A stretch of 64,000 nt of DNA, taken from positions 5,952,001 through 6,016,000 of the forward strand of contig NZ_CP072600.1 of NCBI RefSeq assembly GCF_019891175.1. The letters run 5' to 3'. The translations under genes and the position numbers were made by a program. Shown in pieces: positions 44,277-52,661 of this stretch. Below the pieces are notes generated by a model that saw nothing but the letters and a program-made list of their open reading frames with translations, had not been told where the DNA came from and did not search any database. This stretch comes from Leptothermofonsia sichuanensis E412. Its GTDB lineage: Bacteria; Cyanobacteriota; Cyanobacteriia; Leptolyngbyales; Leptolyngbyaceae. The first letter of the stretch is position 1, and each line of letters starts with the position of its first letter.

Positions 44277-44729
44277 ATGAATCCCATTAAAGCTGCCGCC
44301 TGGAACTTCTGGTATACCCTGTCTGATTCAGAGACAAAGACCATTTACCAGCTTGCCCTCAGCAAAACCTGGGAACTGCTAAAACAGGTGGTGCGGCTTG
44401 TGGTGTTGCTGACGCTGCTGCTGGGAACGGTAGCAGTCTGGTTGTGGAGTGTGAGTTTCCAGGGTGGGCGATCGCTGCGAGCCTGGCTGGAGACCAAAAA
44501 CCCGACCCTGCCAGAAATCCTCTCCGCCGGACAGGCGCTGATTTCAGGGGTGCTCAGGACAATTCTGAAATGGATACAAACCCAACTGAAAAATCAGTAT
44601 GGGTTGGAGATTAAACTTCCACCCATCCCTGAGTTGCAACCACCAGACTCTATCACAACGACAATCAGCGACTCCTCAGCCACGAGCCACCCATCCACCA
44701 GCCCCGCTGCAACAGGTAAATCAGGCTGA
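44277..44729 (+). CDS. Membrane protein with cytosolic/luminal tail, opposite strand in CIS cluster
   Basis: 150 residues from ATG 44277, with a strong ribosome-binding site CTGGAGG 7 bases upstream. One strong hydrophobic helix (VVRLVVLLTLLLGTVAVWLW, about 39-58), an amphipathic region and a Ser/Thr/Pro-rich tail. Family unknown. It is the only plus-strand gene inside the CIS block and divergent from the tube-cap gene. A membrane-anchor role is speculation. Confidence 0.6.
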   Translation: MNPIKAAAWNFWYTLSDSETKTIYQLALSKTWELLKQVVRLVVLLTLLLGTVAVWLWSVSFQGGRSLRAWLETKNPTLPEILSAGQALISGVLRTILKWIQTQLKNQYGLEIKLPPIPELQPPDSITTTISDSSATSHPSTSPAATGKSG

Positions 44730-44761
44730 CCTGGGACTGAGGATTTAATAACCTACCCTGC

Positions 44762-44915
44762 ACCACAGAGGTACCAGGCATTGCTGAATCTGGGTATGAA
44801 TTAGAGCGTGTATGAATTGAAACTTCGTTCCAATTCATACTGCTATTCAGCAGCGCCCGGAGGTACCGAGAACACAGAGCAATTCCTTTGTGCCCTCTGT
44901 GTCTCTGTGGTAGAA
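44762..44915. repeat. ACCACAGAG palindrome interrupted by an 81-bp MITE
   Basis: ACCACAGAGGTACC (44763-44775) and GGAGGTACCGAGAACACAGA continuing to CTCTGTGTCTCTGTGGT (to 44912) are two parts of one palindromic repeat, as in the uninterrupted copy at 57843-57897. The MITE between them is bracketed by GAGGTACC at 44768-44775 and 44860-44867. Confidence 0.75.
44777..44857. repeat. 81-bp MITE-like element GGCATTGCTGAAT, copy 2
   Basis: Begins GGCATTGCTGAATCTGGGTA and ends CTATTCAGCAGCGCC. Exactly 81 bases, like copies at 18910 and 54157. An 8-base direct repeat GAGGTACC lies just outside both ends. Confidence 0.8.
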
Positions 44916-44983
44916 CCTTTAAGTTTTTCAGTTTATTTAATCCAGTTATTTAATCCAGGATTCCTGACCTTTGCTTGCATTGT

Positions 44984-45217
44984 TTAGAGTTTAGTTTCTT
45001 TCCAATTGACAAATCCCACCGCTGAATCCTTCAGTTTTCCGGTATTGGGATCCAGATAGCCATTTTGCTGCAATTTTTGCAGGGTGTCGGGCGACACTTC
45101 AATGGTCACCGGGTCGTGGGTGACGGAAGCGGGATTGAAAAGACGGCGGATGCCATAGGTCACAAAGCCCAGAATGAAGGGGATGACAATCAGCAACAGG
45201 AAAACGTCATTTAGCAT
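44984..45217 (-). CDS. Small single-helix membrane protein in CIS cluster
   Basis: 77 residues. Membrane helix VFLLLIVIPFILGFVTYGI at about 5-23, then a soluble part DPVTIEVSPDTLQKLQQNGY and LDPNTGKLKDSAVGFVNWKE. Unknown family. Located between the DUF4157 gene and the baseplate genes, same strand. Could be an anchor or an unrelated small protein. Confidence 0.6.
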   Translation of the reverse strand: MLNDVFLLLIVIPFILGFVTYGIRRLFNPASVTHDPVTIEVSPDTLQKLQQNGYLDPNTGKLKDSAVGFVNWKETKL

Positions 45218-45251
45218 AGGGCTGGGAATGGATGGAGGATTAAACGCAAAA

Positions 45252-46079
45252 TTATAAATCGGATTCCATTAAAGACTGTCCAGAGCTGACTGTGCCCGAT
45301 CGCTTGAACCCTTGACGGGCATAAATCCCCTGTAGAGTAGACGGGCTCATTCCCGGAGCTTCGGGATCAACACCCAGACGGGCTTTCTTGTAGCCGCCCT
45401 TTTTCCCTTCCCGGTTGGCGGCGGCAATCAGTGATTTGGAAATTCCCCGCTGCCGATGGGCAGGATCAACCCAGAGGTCAGCGATGTGCATCCGGGAGCG
45501 ATCGCTCGATCCTTTAATTTTGACCGTGCCGACCGCCTGATGAGTTTCCTGATTGACGGCGGTAATTTCCTGGTAACCAGCGTCACTGGCTCTGGGAGCA
45601 GTGATCTGGTAATTTGTCGGCTGGTTCGGGGTTTCCTCTCTTTGCAGAGTGGCAGGGGTCTTCATCTGGGCGGCTTTTTGTCCCAGCGTGTCGGCTTCCT
45701 GTTCCAGAGCCGTCTGGTCGTTGACAGGTAAACCGTTGACCTGGGTCGTGGGTTTGACTCTACCTTGCCGCTGCTGCATGACATGGGCGAGTTCATGACC
45801 CAGCAGGGCCTGCCCGGAACGGGTAGCCGGATTAAATTGTCCAGGAGCAAAGTGGATGTGGTTGCCCTGGGTGTAGGCGATCGCCCCGACTGAACCGACA
45901 TGATTGCCCTCATGCAGTTTTACGTTGGCAAAGTTGGCATTAAACGCACGTTCCATCTGGGTGCGGAGCGGTGCTGGAATGGCGCGTCCCCCACTGGGAA
46001 CAATTGCGGTGTGCTGGAATGAGGGCGGACTATCGTTGTCGGGCTGTCGAGATCGAGGAGCGTGCGATCGCTGGGGCAT
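45252..46079 (-). CDS. DUF4157-GNAT fusion, candidate CIS effector
   Basis: 275 residues. The N-terminal DUF4157 (about 30-115): [37 protein letters not shown] and [18 protein letters not shown] with the HELAH zinc-peptidase motif. A linker ([17 protein letters not shown]) leads to a GNAT acetyltransferase (about 155-275) with [20 protein letters not shown] as acetyl-CoA site. DUF4157 proteins are strongly associated with extracellular CIS loci and often carry effector domains at the C-terminus. Transcribed towards the baseplate genes. Confidence 0.8.
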   Translation of the reverse strand: MPQRSHAPRSRQPDNDSPPSFQHTAIVPSGGRAIPAPLRTQMERAFNANFANVKLHEGNHVGSVGAIAYTQGNHIHFAPGQFNPATRSGQALLGHELAHVMQQRQGRVKPTTQVNGLPVNDQTALEQEADTLGQKAAQMKTPATLQREETPNQPTNYQITAPRASDAGYQEITAVNQETHQAVGTVKIKGSSDRSRMHIADLWVDPAHRQRGISKSLIAAANREGKKGGYKKARLGVDPEAPGMSPSTLQGIYARQGFKRSGTVSSGQSLMESDL

Positions 46080-46144
46080 GGCTCAGACCCTTTAGACTAT
46101 AGCTAAGATTTTATATCCTTTAGAAATTGGATGGCGGAAACCCA

Positions 46145-46177
46145 AGACCTCCGAGGTTTTGAAAACCTCGGAGGTCT
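46145..46177. repeat. Perfect 33-bp palindrome AGACCTCCGAGG...
   Basis: Arms of 16 bases, AGACCTCCGAGGTTTT and AAAACCTCGGAGGTCT, around a single G. It is similar in style to the AGATCTCC palindromes. It lies upstream of the DUF4157-GNAT start and downstream of DUF1825, so it could end DUF1825 transcription. Confidence 0.7.
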
Positions 46178-46236
46178 GAAGCTTCAAAACTTCTTCGGAC
46201 GTTGGATTGGCTGCACCAATGGAGTAGGGCTATTTC

Positions 46237-46560
46237 CTACGGCATTTTTTCAACCTCTGATCGCATCCGCTCTAAGGTGCGATGCATCTGGTCAAACATT
46301 TGCTGAGGAGTCACCCCAAACTGACCCAACTGGGTTTTCAGTTGCTCCACAGTCATCTGAGCCATAAAGTCTTCGGATAGCTCAAACCGCTTCATAAAAA
46401 TGCGGTAACGATCCATAATGGCTTCCATCTGTTCGATGAAGAGCTTTTTACCCTCACGGTCAAACTTGCCATAGTCTTCGCCCAGCTTCATGAGCGACTG
46501 GTAATCCTCAAATAGCTGCCTGGCTTCCTGTTGAATAATCTCAGAGTCAAAAAATCCCAT
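46237..46560 (-). CDS. DUF1825 family protein
   Basis: 107 residues: MGFFDSEIIQQEARQLFEDY, LMKLGEDYGKFDREGKKLFI and KRFELSEDFMAQMTVEQLKT. A well-conserved, all-helical cyanobacterial family without known function. It is separated from the CIS block by a palindrome and its own spacer, so probably unrelated to it. Confidence 0.88.
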   Translation of the reverse strand: MGFFDSEIIQQEARQLFEDYQSLMKLGEDYGKFDREGKKLFIEQMEAIMDRYRIFMKRFELSEDFMAQMTVEQLKTQLGQFGVTPQQMFDQMHRTLERMRSEVEKMP

Positions 46561-46747
46561 TGCCCTTCAATCAGATAGCTATAATACCAACCAACTTTTA
46601 TAAGTTGCCTTTACTTTAAGTTGCCTTTAAGGACTGTCCGAACAGCCCCAACCCGAAGCCTGAACCCAGACTGAGAAAGTTTTTGGATAGCCCTTCAGAA
46701 CTGTGCCCAGGCATAGAGTGAATCGAAGCAAGATTTCAACTCATCTA

Positions 46748-46773
46748 TATAGATCACGCTAGCGTGATCTATA
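46748..46773. repeat. Perfect 26-bp palindrome TATAGATCACGCT...
   Basis: TATAGATCACGCT followed at once by its own reverse complement AGCGTGATCTATA. No loop bases. Sits in a 500-base gene-free spacer (46561-47067). Confidence 0.75.
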
Positions 46774-46828
46774 ACGTTCTTGAATCCAGTGAGGTCCATA
46801 CATAGCTGTGAACTTTTGAGGCAAACAG

Positions 46829-46926
46829 GTATGGCGGTGGCCATTCAGATTAGGACAACTTAGAACGCTCAACCCAGGATCCTGTCATCCTTCCTTCCCT
46901 GTACCCTGCCCTCTGTCCCCTGCTAT
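46829..46926. repeat. Dispersed repeat family TATAGCAGGGG, copy 2 (inverse)
   Basis: Reads GGTATGGCGGTGGCCATTCA, TTAGGACAACTTAGAACG, GGATCCTGTCATCC and ends CTGTCCCCTGCTATA: the reverse of the 18719 and 52561 units. Confidence 0.6.
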
Positions 46927-47067
46927 AAGATGCACCTCACCCAGACGGGAAACGCTACAGCCACTTCCCGGGTCCTGGAACTGGCAGTGCCCTCCTCTGA
47001 ACTATAAAAATATTGTAATGCAGGCACCCAACTGAGTTAAGTAAACCCAGGTAGGGGTTTCACTACC

Positions 47068-48003
47068 CTATTTTTTCGATCGAAAAAACCCAAACAGTCC
47101 GCCTCCCTTTGCGTTATCAGACTTCCGCTGGTTACCCGTTGGGGTGCCATTTTGTCTGGCATCATCAGCAATGATTGGAATCCCAAGCTTTGAAGCATAT
47201 TGGCGGGCAAGATGATCACGGGGATTCAGCTTTAATGCCTGATTCACATAAACCTTTGCCATTCCAGGCAGGTTCTGGCACCAGTAAGCCGCCCCCAGTA
47301 GCGCATAATACTCACTTTTATTCGACTCGATCTTGATCGCATCCCGGAGTTCCTGGATAGCTTGCTTCCAGTTGCTTTTCTTCATGTACTCCTGTGCCCG
47401 CCTGTAGTGACGCTGGGCATAGTTTTCAGTGACCGGTGAGTCGGATACTGGCGGTGTGAATTGAATCGGTTTTGCCTCTACCGCAGCTACCACTCCGGTG
47501 CGCTTTTCTCGAATCAGGGTTTCACCCATTTTGAGCTGGGAATAGACCAGGTTTAACTCAATGATTTGTTGGGTGATGCCCTCAAACTGGGTGGGAGGAC
47601 TGTATTGGGTTTCGGCAAGTTGAGAAATTGCCTGTTCATAGAACACATCGACTTCATTGACTGGAAGCTGAAGTAGCTCACAGGCCAGTTTGCTCCTGGG
47701 TAAGAGGGGGGCTTCCCGAACCATCCGCCGTACCTTAAAGCGCACCAGGGCGGCATTTTCTGCTCGTCCCTTTTCCTGCTTCAGCTTCTGGTAAGCAGGG
47801 TTGACCAGGCGAGCCAGCAGTTGACTCGCGAGTGCTTTAGTCGCTTCGTCAGCAGAGGCTTGACTATCCGGGTGAAGTAATTTGGCAACCGTCCGGTAAC
47901 GGGTGAGAACGCGGCGATCGTCTGCCGTAATGGACACCCCTAAAACTGCAAAGGGATCAGAGAATTGGTTCAGCCAGTCTGATGAAAGCGAACTTGGTGA
48001 CAT
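47068..48003 (-). CDS. J-domain and TPR protein
   Basis: 311 residues. J-domain at about 14-75: DPFAVLGVSITADDRRVLTR, YRTVAKLLHPDSQASADEAT, with the HPD motif needed to stimulate Hsp70. TPR repeats at about 194-265 (YAQRHYRRAQEYMKKSNWKQ; ALLGAAYWCQNLPGMAKVYV). A basic C-terminal tail LFGFFRSKK. Probably a DnaK co-chaperone with a protein-binding TPR part. Monocistronic. Confidence 0.85.
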   Translation of the reverse strand: MSPSSLSSDWLNQFSDPFAVLGVSITADDRRVLTRYRTVAKLLHPDSQASADEATKALASQLLARLVNPAYQKLKQEKGRAENAALVRFKVRRMVREAPLLPRSKLACELLQLPVNEVDVFYEQAISQLAETQYSPPTQFEGITQQIIELNLVYSQLKMGETLIREKRTGVVAAVEAKPIQFTPPVSDSPVTENYAQRHYRRAQEYMKKSNWKQAIQELRDAIKIESNKSEYYALLGAAYWCQNLPGMAKVYVNQALKLNPRDHLARQYASKLGIPIIADDARQNGTPTGNQRKSDNAKGGGLFGFFRSKK

Positions 48004-48469
48004 TGATTCGGTAGCTCTGGACGCTGAAACAAACCTGTAACACTAGATGAGGCAGAATTCAATTAATTGCCGGTAGGCTGTCAAGCATTATTCTGTGGAC
48101 TGAAAACCCCAAAATAAAACCCTTTCCTGATCCCAGATTCACAATTTCAAGGTTGACAAACCAGCAGACATGAGGGGCAGACGTTATCAATAGGCAGGCA
48201 GAGAGTTTGATTCATCGCTGGATAGGGGATGTTGTTTTGACTGCACAACTGACCAGGTAGTTCCTGCCTGCTCTTATCTCTACTGTACTGCTTACCCACA
48301 GGTCTAACAGGAAAAATCCGGGCAAAACATATTGAAGAATCAATATGATAGAGATTGGGAGTAGAACTGGCTCCTCACGTATGGTTTGCGACCATTCAGA
48401 GTAAAATATCTGTCCAGGTTTGTCCGCATCCAGTCAGGGGTGGCGTGTTCTTTGTGGAGTCAGAGAGGC
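48004..48469. other. Gene-free spacer of about 465 bases
   Basis: No gene supported. A 48140-48180 segment (CAATTTCAAGGTTGACAAACC) resembles the half-element near 57775-57800. TATTGA and TCAATA form a short hairpin near 48331-48346. The rest is promoter region for the TM2 gene. Confidence 0.35.
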
Positions 48470-48868
48470 ATGTTAAGTAAGCCCAGAAGTCGTAAAGTTG
48501 CTGCTCTGCTGGCATTTGCCAGTGCTGCAAATCCTATGCCTGTTTCAGGATTGCACAAGTTTTATTTGCGGCAGCCAGTGTGGGGCATTGTGTACCTGTT
48601 GCTTGCCTGGACTCAAATCCCCAAAGTTGCCAGCGCGATTGAAGGGGTCTGGTACCTGATCCAGGACTCTGAGGAGTTTGATCTGAAGTTTAATGGAGGA
48701 GTATCGGCTGAGGGGGAAGCTATCTTGCGGTCAGAGACAGTTGACCCCGCCCGGGTAGGCGCGATCGCGGAAGCCGTGCGCCATCTGGATGAGCTGCGTG
48801 CTGATGGCTTGATTTCTGAGTACGAATTTGAACAAAAACGTCGCCAATTGCTTGATCGGATCGCATAA
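48470..48868 (+). CDS. TM2-type membrane protein with SHOCT-like end
   Basis: 132 residues from ATG 48470 preceded by GAGAGG. N-terminal TM2-like region (VAALLAFASAANPMPVSGLH, KFYLRQPVWGIVYLLLAWTQ) and a C-terminal short oligomerisation helix pair LDELRADGLISEYEFEQKRR. Function unknown. The next gene begins 5 bases after its stop, so the two are co-transcribed. Confidence 0.75.
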   Translation: MLSKPRSRKVAALLAFASAANPMPVSGLHKFYLRQPVWGIVYLLLAWTQIPKVASAIEGVWYLIQDSEEFDLKFNGGVSAEGEAILRSETVDPARVGAIAEAVRHLDELRADGLISEYEFEQKRRQLLDRIA

Positions 48869-48873
48869 CCCCA

Positions 48874-49428
48874 ATGGCATTCCTGGATTGGATTTCTACT
48901 GCTCAGTCGCGCTTGAAGGCGATCGCGCCCTACCCATCCCTGCGCTCCCAGATCCTGAACAACCCCTACTATCGGTTTCAAACCCTGGAAGAAGTGGAAC
49001 TGGCGGCCAGCCTGGGCGTCAAGATTGATGCCAATCAAGCCGGAGTGGATGACTGGCTACGGTTACCGGGGTTGTCTATTCATCAGGCCCGCACCCTGAC
49101 AGAACTGGCTCAGTCTGGTGTTCAGTTTCATTGCCTGGAAGACCTGGCAGCCGCTCTGGGTATCCCTATTCAGCGGCTCAAACCCCTGGAACCTGTGATT
49201 CAATTTTGCTATTACGATGGCAGCAGTGTTTACACCATCAAACCGGTTAACCCCAACACCGCCACCGTTGAGATGTTGTTAAGAATTCCCAGGGTAGACC
49301 TGTACCTGGCACGGGCGATCGTCGAGAACAGAATCCAGGGACCTTACCGCAACCTGATTCATCTCCAGCGACGACTCTCCCTCCCTGGCGAACTAACGGC
49401 TGACCTGATGCACTATTTGAAGTTTTAA
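48874..49428 (+). CDS. Helix-hairpin-helix (ComEA-like) protein
   Basis: 184 residues. Two helix-hairpin-helix units: INAQ-like KIDANQAGVDDWLRLPGLSI (about 50-70) and VNPNTATVEMLLRIPRVDLY with ARAIVENRIQGPYRNL (about 125-160), the pattern used for sequence-independent DNA contact. No signal peptide is seen, so it differs from a typical secreted ComEA. Co-transcribed with the TM2 gene. Confidence 0.75.
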   Translation: MAFLDWISTAQSRLKAIAPYPSLRSQILNNPYYRFQTLEEVELAASLGVKIDANQAGVDDWLRLPGLSIHQARTLTELAQSGVQFHCLEDLAAALGIPIQRLKPLEPVIQFCYYDGSSVYTIKPVNPNTATVEMLLRIPRVDLYLARAIVENRIQGPYRNLIHLQRRLSLPGELTADLMHYLKF

Positions 49429-49627
49429 TCAAGGGCATTCAAGGTAAGGGATTGGCAACTATATTTCGTCAGGGAATTGCTTGTAGTGCTTGCTTCAGCA
49501 AGCCAACTGAAGTTGGCACTACAAACTAAAGATTGTTGGCTGACACGATACAGATAACTTCCCTCTCGTAGAATGGGTTCAGCGATAGCTGAGCGCATCA
49601 CAGGTATTCTGTTCTCGTGCAGACCCC

Positions 49628-49679
49628 TATAGCGTTTTTCAATTGAGTAAAGTACTTCACACCCTTGAAAAGGGCCATA
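49628..49679. repeat. Dispersed repeat family TATAGCCCTTTTCAA, shortened copy
   Basis: TATAGCGTTTTTCAATTGAG joined directly to AGTACTTCACACCCTTGAAA, so the middle present in full copies is missing. Surrounding spacer 49429-49791 also shows CCCGGACTAAGAAAATTTTC, related to 46660-46690. Confidence 0.6.
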
Positions 49680-49791
49680 AACCCTATTTGGAAAGCCTCC
49701 ACTACCAAAGCCCAAACCCGGACTAAGAAAATTTTCGGACAGGTTTTAAGAGCAGGTTCAGTTCCCCTCTCCCCTTCCTGACAATCAGCAA

Positions 49792-49875
49792 CTCCTTTTC
49801 TCTTTTCCCTCTTCTCCTTTTTCTTTTCTCTCTTCTCCTTTCTCTCTTCTCTCTCCCCTCTCCCCTCTCCCCTTC
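49792..49875. repeat. 84-base pure pyrimidine tract
   Basis: Only C and T for 84 bases on the plus strand, built of CTCTTCTCC and TCCCC units. It ends inside the stop codon of lepB, whose final codons (GAG AAG GAG AGG) continue the purine run. Such tracts can form triplex DNA. Confidence 0.9.
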
Positions 49876-50464
49876 ACCTCTCCTTCTCAATCAGCCCAAT
49901 CCGGTTGAATGGATAAAACCGGAACCAGGCACGCCCAATGATATTTGCTTCGGGCAAAAATCCCCAAATGTGGGAATCATTGCTGTTGTTGCGGTTGTCG
50001 CCCATCACAAAGTAAGAATGGGGGGGTACTTCAGCAGGTCCCCAGAGATAATTGGGGGGGGCAGCGATATAGGATTCCTGAAGAGGTTGTTGATCCAGGT
50101 AAACAGTACCATTCTGGACCAAAACAGTCTGTCCAGGTGTGCCAATGATGCGCTTGATAAACGCCTGATCTCTGGCATAGCCCTGAATTTGAAGCTGGGG
50201 AGGCGGGTCAAACACCACGATTTCACCGGACTCCGGCGTCCGAAATCGATAGGACATTTTTTCAACCACCAGGCGATCGCCAATCGCCAGGGTTGGCACC
50301 ATTGAATCGGAAGGAATGTAGCGGGGTTCTGCGACAAAGGCCCGGATCAAGAGTGCCAGAATCAGGGCAATAAAGAGGATCTGAGCATTTTCCAGCCACC
50401 CCTTCCAGGCAGGTTGGGCAGACGATGACGCTGGTGGTTGTTCAGGTGTGTTTTCGATAGTCAT
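49874..50464 (-). CDS. lepB: Signal peptidase I
   Basis: 196 residues from ATG 50464; ATG 50491 is an alternative. One N-terminal membrane helix (AQILFIALILALLIRAFVAE), catalytic Ser in RYIPSDSMVPTLAIGDRLVV, and Lys in RDQAFIKRIIGTPGQTV, forming the Ser-Lys dyad. YFVMGDNRNNSNDSHIWGFL is the domain E motif. It removes signal peptides of exported and lumenal proteins. The 3' end runs into a pyrimidine tract. Confidence 0.95.
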   Translation of the reverse strand: MTIENTPEQPPASSSAQPAWKGWLENAQILFIALILALLIRAFVAEPRYIPSDSMVPTLAIGDRLVVEKMSYRFRTPESGEIVVFDPPPQLQIQGYARDQAFIKRIIGTPGQTVLVQNGTVYLDQQPLQESYIAAPPNYLWGPAEVPPHSYFVMGDNRNNSNDSHIWGFLPEANIIGRAWFRFYPFNRIGLIEKER

Positions 50465-50539
50465 GCCCCCTATTCTCTCATGCTTCTCCATCCCTCCTCC
50501 CATGAACAAGGGCAGAATGGACAGTGACAGAGAGAGCCA

Positions 50540-50953
50540 CTACCACAAGCCTTCAATGGTCTGCCCCTGTAAGGTCTGTACTGCCACACAGTTTTTGAAC
50601 AGAACCTTATCTCCGACCTCAACAAATGCCTCATCTCCTTTGGAATTGAGGGTAACGCTACCATCGCTATAGCGGATTCCAGAAGCTGAAACCACCTGGG
50701 GCAGCACAAAAACGCGAGTGCCAAAGGTTGCCCGCACGGTGTTGTTGGACAAATAGTCGGCGGTAAAGCCCTTGCCGTCATCACACCGATACCTGACACC
50801 ATTAATCACCGAGGGTTCTGAGTCATCAGCGGGAGTAGGTTCAGAAACGGGTTCGGCAGCGGGCGCGTCCTGTTGAGCAGAGACAGGGCAGGCAGTCACC
50901 AGGCTGGTTGAAAAGGTGAGCGCTACCAGGAGGGGGGCGATCGCTCGGTTCAT
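50540..50953 (-). CDS. Exported MliC-like protein
   Basis: 137 residues. Signal peptide (LLVALTFSTSLVTACPVSAQ), an acidic/Pro linker, and a C-terminal MliC-like beta domain with VRYRCDDGKGFTADYLSNN and VSASGIRYSDGSVTLNSKGD. MliC proteins inhibit c-type lysozyme; whether this one does is untested. A second Cys (FKNCVAVQ) can pair with the first. GAGGAG precedes the ATG. Confidence 0.65.
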   Translation of the reverse strand: MNRAIAPLLVALTFSTSLVTACPVSAQQDAPAAEPVSEPTPADDSEPSVINGVRYRCDDGKGFTADYLSNNTVRATFGTRVFVLPQVVSASGIRYSDGSVTLNSKGDEAFVEVGDKVLFKNCVAVQTLQGQTIEGLW

Positions 50954-50965
50954 ATTAAACTCCTC

Positions 50966-51062
50966 ATATAACGGTTCTCAATTGAGTGGGGTACGGAAGT
51001 ATGAAGCACAGTGGGGTACTTCGCCCCCTCACTGTACTTCACACCCTTGAAAAGGGTTATAG
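50966..51062. repeat. Dispersed repeat family TATAGCCCTTTTCAA, copy 3 (inverse)
   Basis: Reads TATAACGGTTCTCAATTGAG to ACACCCTTGAAAAGGGTTAT, with CACAGTGGGGTACTTCGCCC in the middle. Confidence 0.65.
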
Positions 51063-51144
51063 ACTTCAGGCGCGGTGTTTTTGCAATTATCCCTAAAGAT
51101 ATTGAACTTGATCAGGTCAATTCAGAGTATCACCTGACCATCGC

Positions 51145-52464
51145 TCACTTTCCGGGCCGAATCACCACTGCGCCATAGGCCTCTGGCGATAAATATTGAC
51201 CGGCAGCATCTCTTAAATGCCCGGCATTGAGTGCCTGAATCAACGCTGGATACGTGAGCGCCGGTGCCAGCGTCCCCATCAATGACTGATAGTAGCCATA
51301 GATACCAGAGCGATCGCTGGGAGTTTCATTGCCAAAAATGAAGTGATTGGCTACGCGAGTCCGAACCCGGGCAATTTCCCATTCGGTAATCAACTCTTCC
51401 TGGAGGGCGCGGATGTGTTGGGCGATCGCAGCTTCCACAACCGCCAGATTTTCTTCCGGCAAATGGGCTGAAATGTAGAAGGCTCCCTGGTGCTGGTAAC
51501 ACAGGTTACTGGCAGAGATACTGGAAACCAGTCCGCGTTGTTCTCGCAAGTCTTGCACCAATCGTGAAGTGCGGCCATGGCCCAGAACCGATGCCAGCAC
51601 ATCCAGGGCATAGGTGCGGGGCAGATCATTCAACCCTGGCACGCGCCAGGTCATCACCAGACGGGCCTGTTGCAGGCTGGGATCGATTAATTCGCGCCGT
51701 ACCTTCTGCTGGAAAGGATCCTCTGGTACGAAGGAACCGGGTGATCGAAGGGGAGAAATTGAGGAGGGGGTGCCAGGAACTGAGGGCTGCGTGCCGATTG
51801 CTTCCGAAAACCCCTGTTCAACAATTCGAATCAGTTGTTCGACGGGCAAATTGCCCACAGCCACCGCTGTAATGGACTGGGGTTGATACCAGTGAGCATG
51901 GAAATCTCGCATTTGCTGGGGAACCAGTCCGGCAATGACTGAAGCCGGTCCAAGCACCTGGCGGCGATAGGGAAGACGCTCAAAGGTGACCTCGGTGGCA
52001 TGTTGAAAGGTTCGCCGCCGGGGGTTGTCCTGCGATCGCCGAATTTCTTCCAAAACCACATGCCGCTCCCGCTCAAACCCATCATCGGGGATACTGGCAT
52101 TCATGACCACGTCAATTTGCAGGGGAGCCAGGTCAGCAAAATGCTGGGGAGCCGTGGTGATGTAGTAATGGGTGTAGTCATGGCTGGTAGCTGCATTGGT
52201 GACCGCTCCCCGCTCTTCAATTCGACGTTCAAACTCCCCACTTTGCAATTTCTGGGTTCCCTTAAAGATCATATGTTCCAGAAAATGAGCCATGCCGTTG
52301 ATCGCATCCGGCTCGACCGCTGATCCAACGTTGAGCCAGATATTCAGATTGACGGCCTCGACAGGAATCTGTTCAGCCACAATGGTCAAACCATTAGATA
52401 AACGATGGATAGTAGGAGCATTGAGCGCCTGAACCTGGGGAAGCTTGAGCAGGGTTGAAGTCAT
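51145..52464 (-). CDS. M16-family zinc metallopeptidase
   Basis: 439 residues. The inverted zinc motif HxxEH in NGMAHFLEHMIFKGTQKL (about 60-77) and the downstream Glu in RHVVLEEIRRSQDNP. The C-terminal half (RVPGLNDLPRTYALDVLAS; VLGHGRTSRLVQDLREQRGL) is the second, inactive M16 domain. Related to mitochondrial processing peptidase and pitrilysin. Soluble, substrate unknown. Confidence 0.9.
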   Translation of the reverse strand: MTSTLLKLPQVQALNAPTIHRLSNGLTIVAEQIPVEAVNLNIWLNVGSAVEPDAINGMAHFLEHMIFKGTQKLQSGEFERRIEERGAVTNAATSHDYTHYYITTAPQHFADLAPLQIDVVMNASIPDDGFERERHVVLEEIRRSQDNPRRRTFQHATEVTFERLPYRRQVLGPASVIAGLVPQQMRDFHAHWYQPQSITAVAVGNLPVEQLIRIVEQGFSEAIGTQPSVPGTPSSISPLRSPGSFVPEDPFQQKVRRELIDPSLQQARLVMTWRVPGLNDLPRTYALDVLASVLGHGRTSRLVQDLREQRGLVSSISASNLCYQHQGAFYISAHLPEENLAVVEAAIAQHIRALQEELITEWEIARVRTRVANHFIFGNETPSDRSGIYGYYQSLMGTLAPALTYPALIQALNAGHLRDAAGQYLSPEAYGAVVIRPGK

Positions 52465-52560
52465 GAAATGCCCTTGCAGCGACAGTATCTTTACCTATCT
52501 TAAACTGCTAAATCCCCCGATTGCCGATTCCTTCAATGATTTCATGGGCAGATGCTGGCG

Positions 52561-52661
52561 ATGTAGCAGGGGACAGGGGACAGAGGACAGGTTCAAAAGG
52601 ACGGCATGACAGGGATTTGCGATGCTAACTTGTCCTGATTCACATGGCTACCGCCATACCA
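52561..52661. repeat. Dispersed repeat family TATAGCAGGGG, copy 3
   Basis: TGTAGCAGGGGACAGGGGAC, GATGCTAACTTGTCCTGA and ATGGCTACCGCCATACCA. It directly abuts the 3' end of the oxidoreductase gene. Confidence 0.6.
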
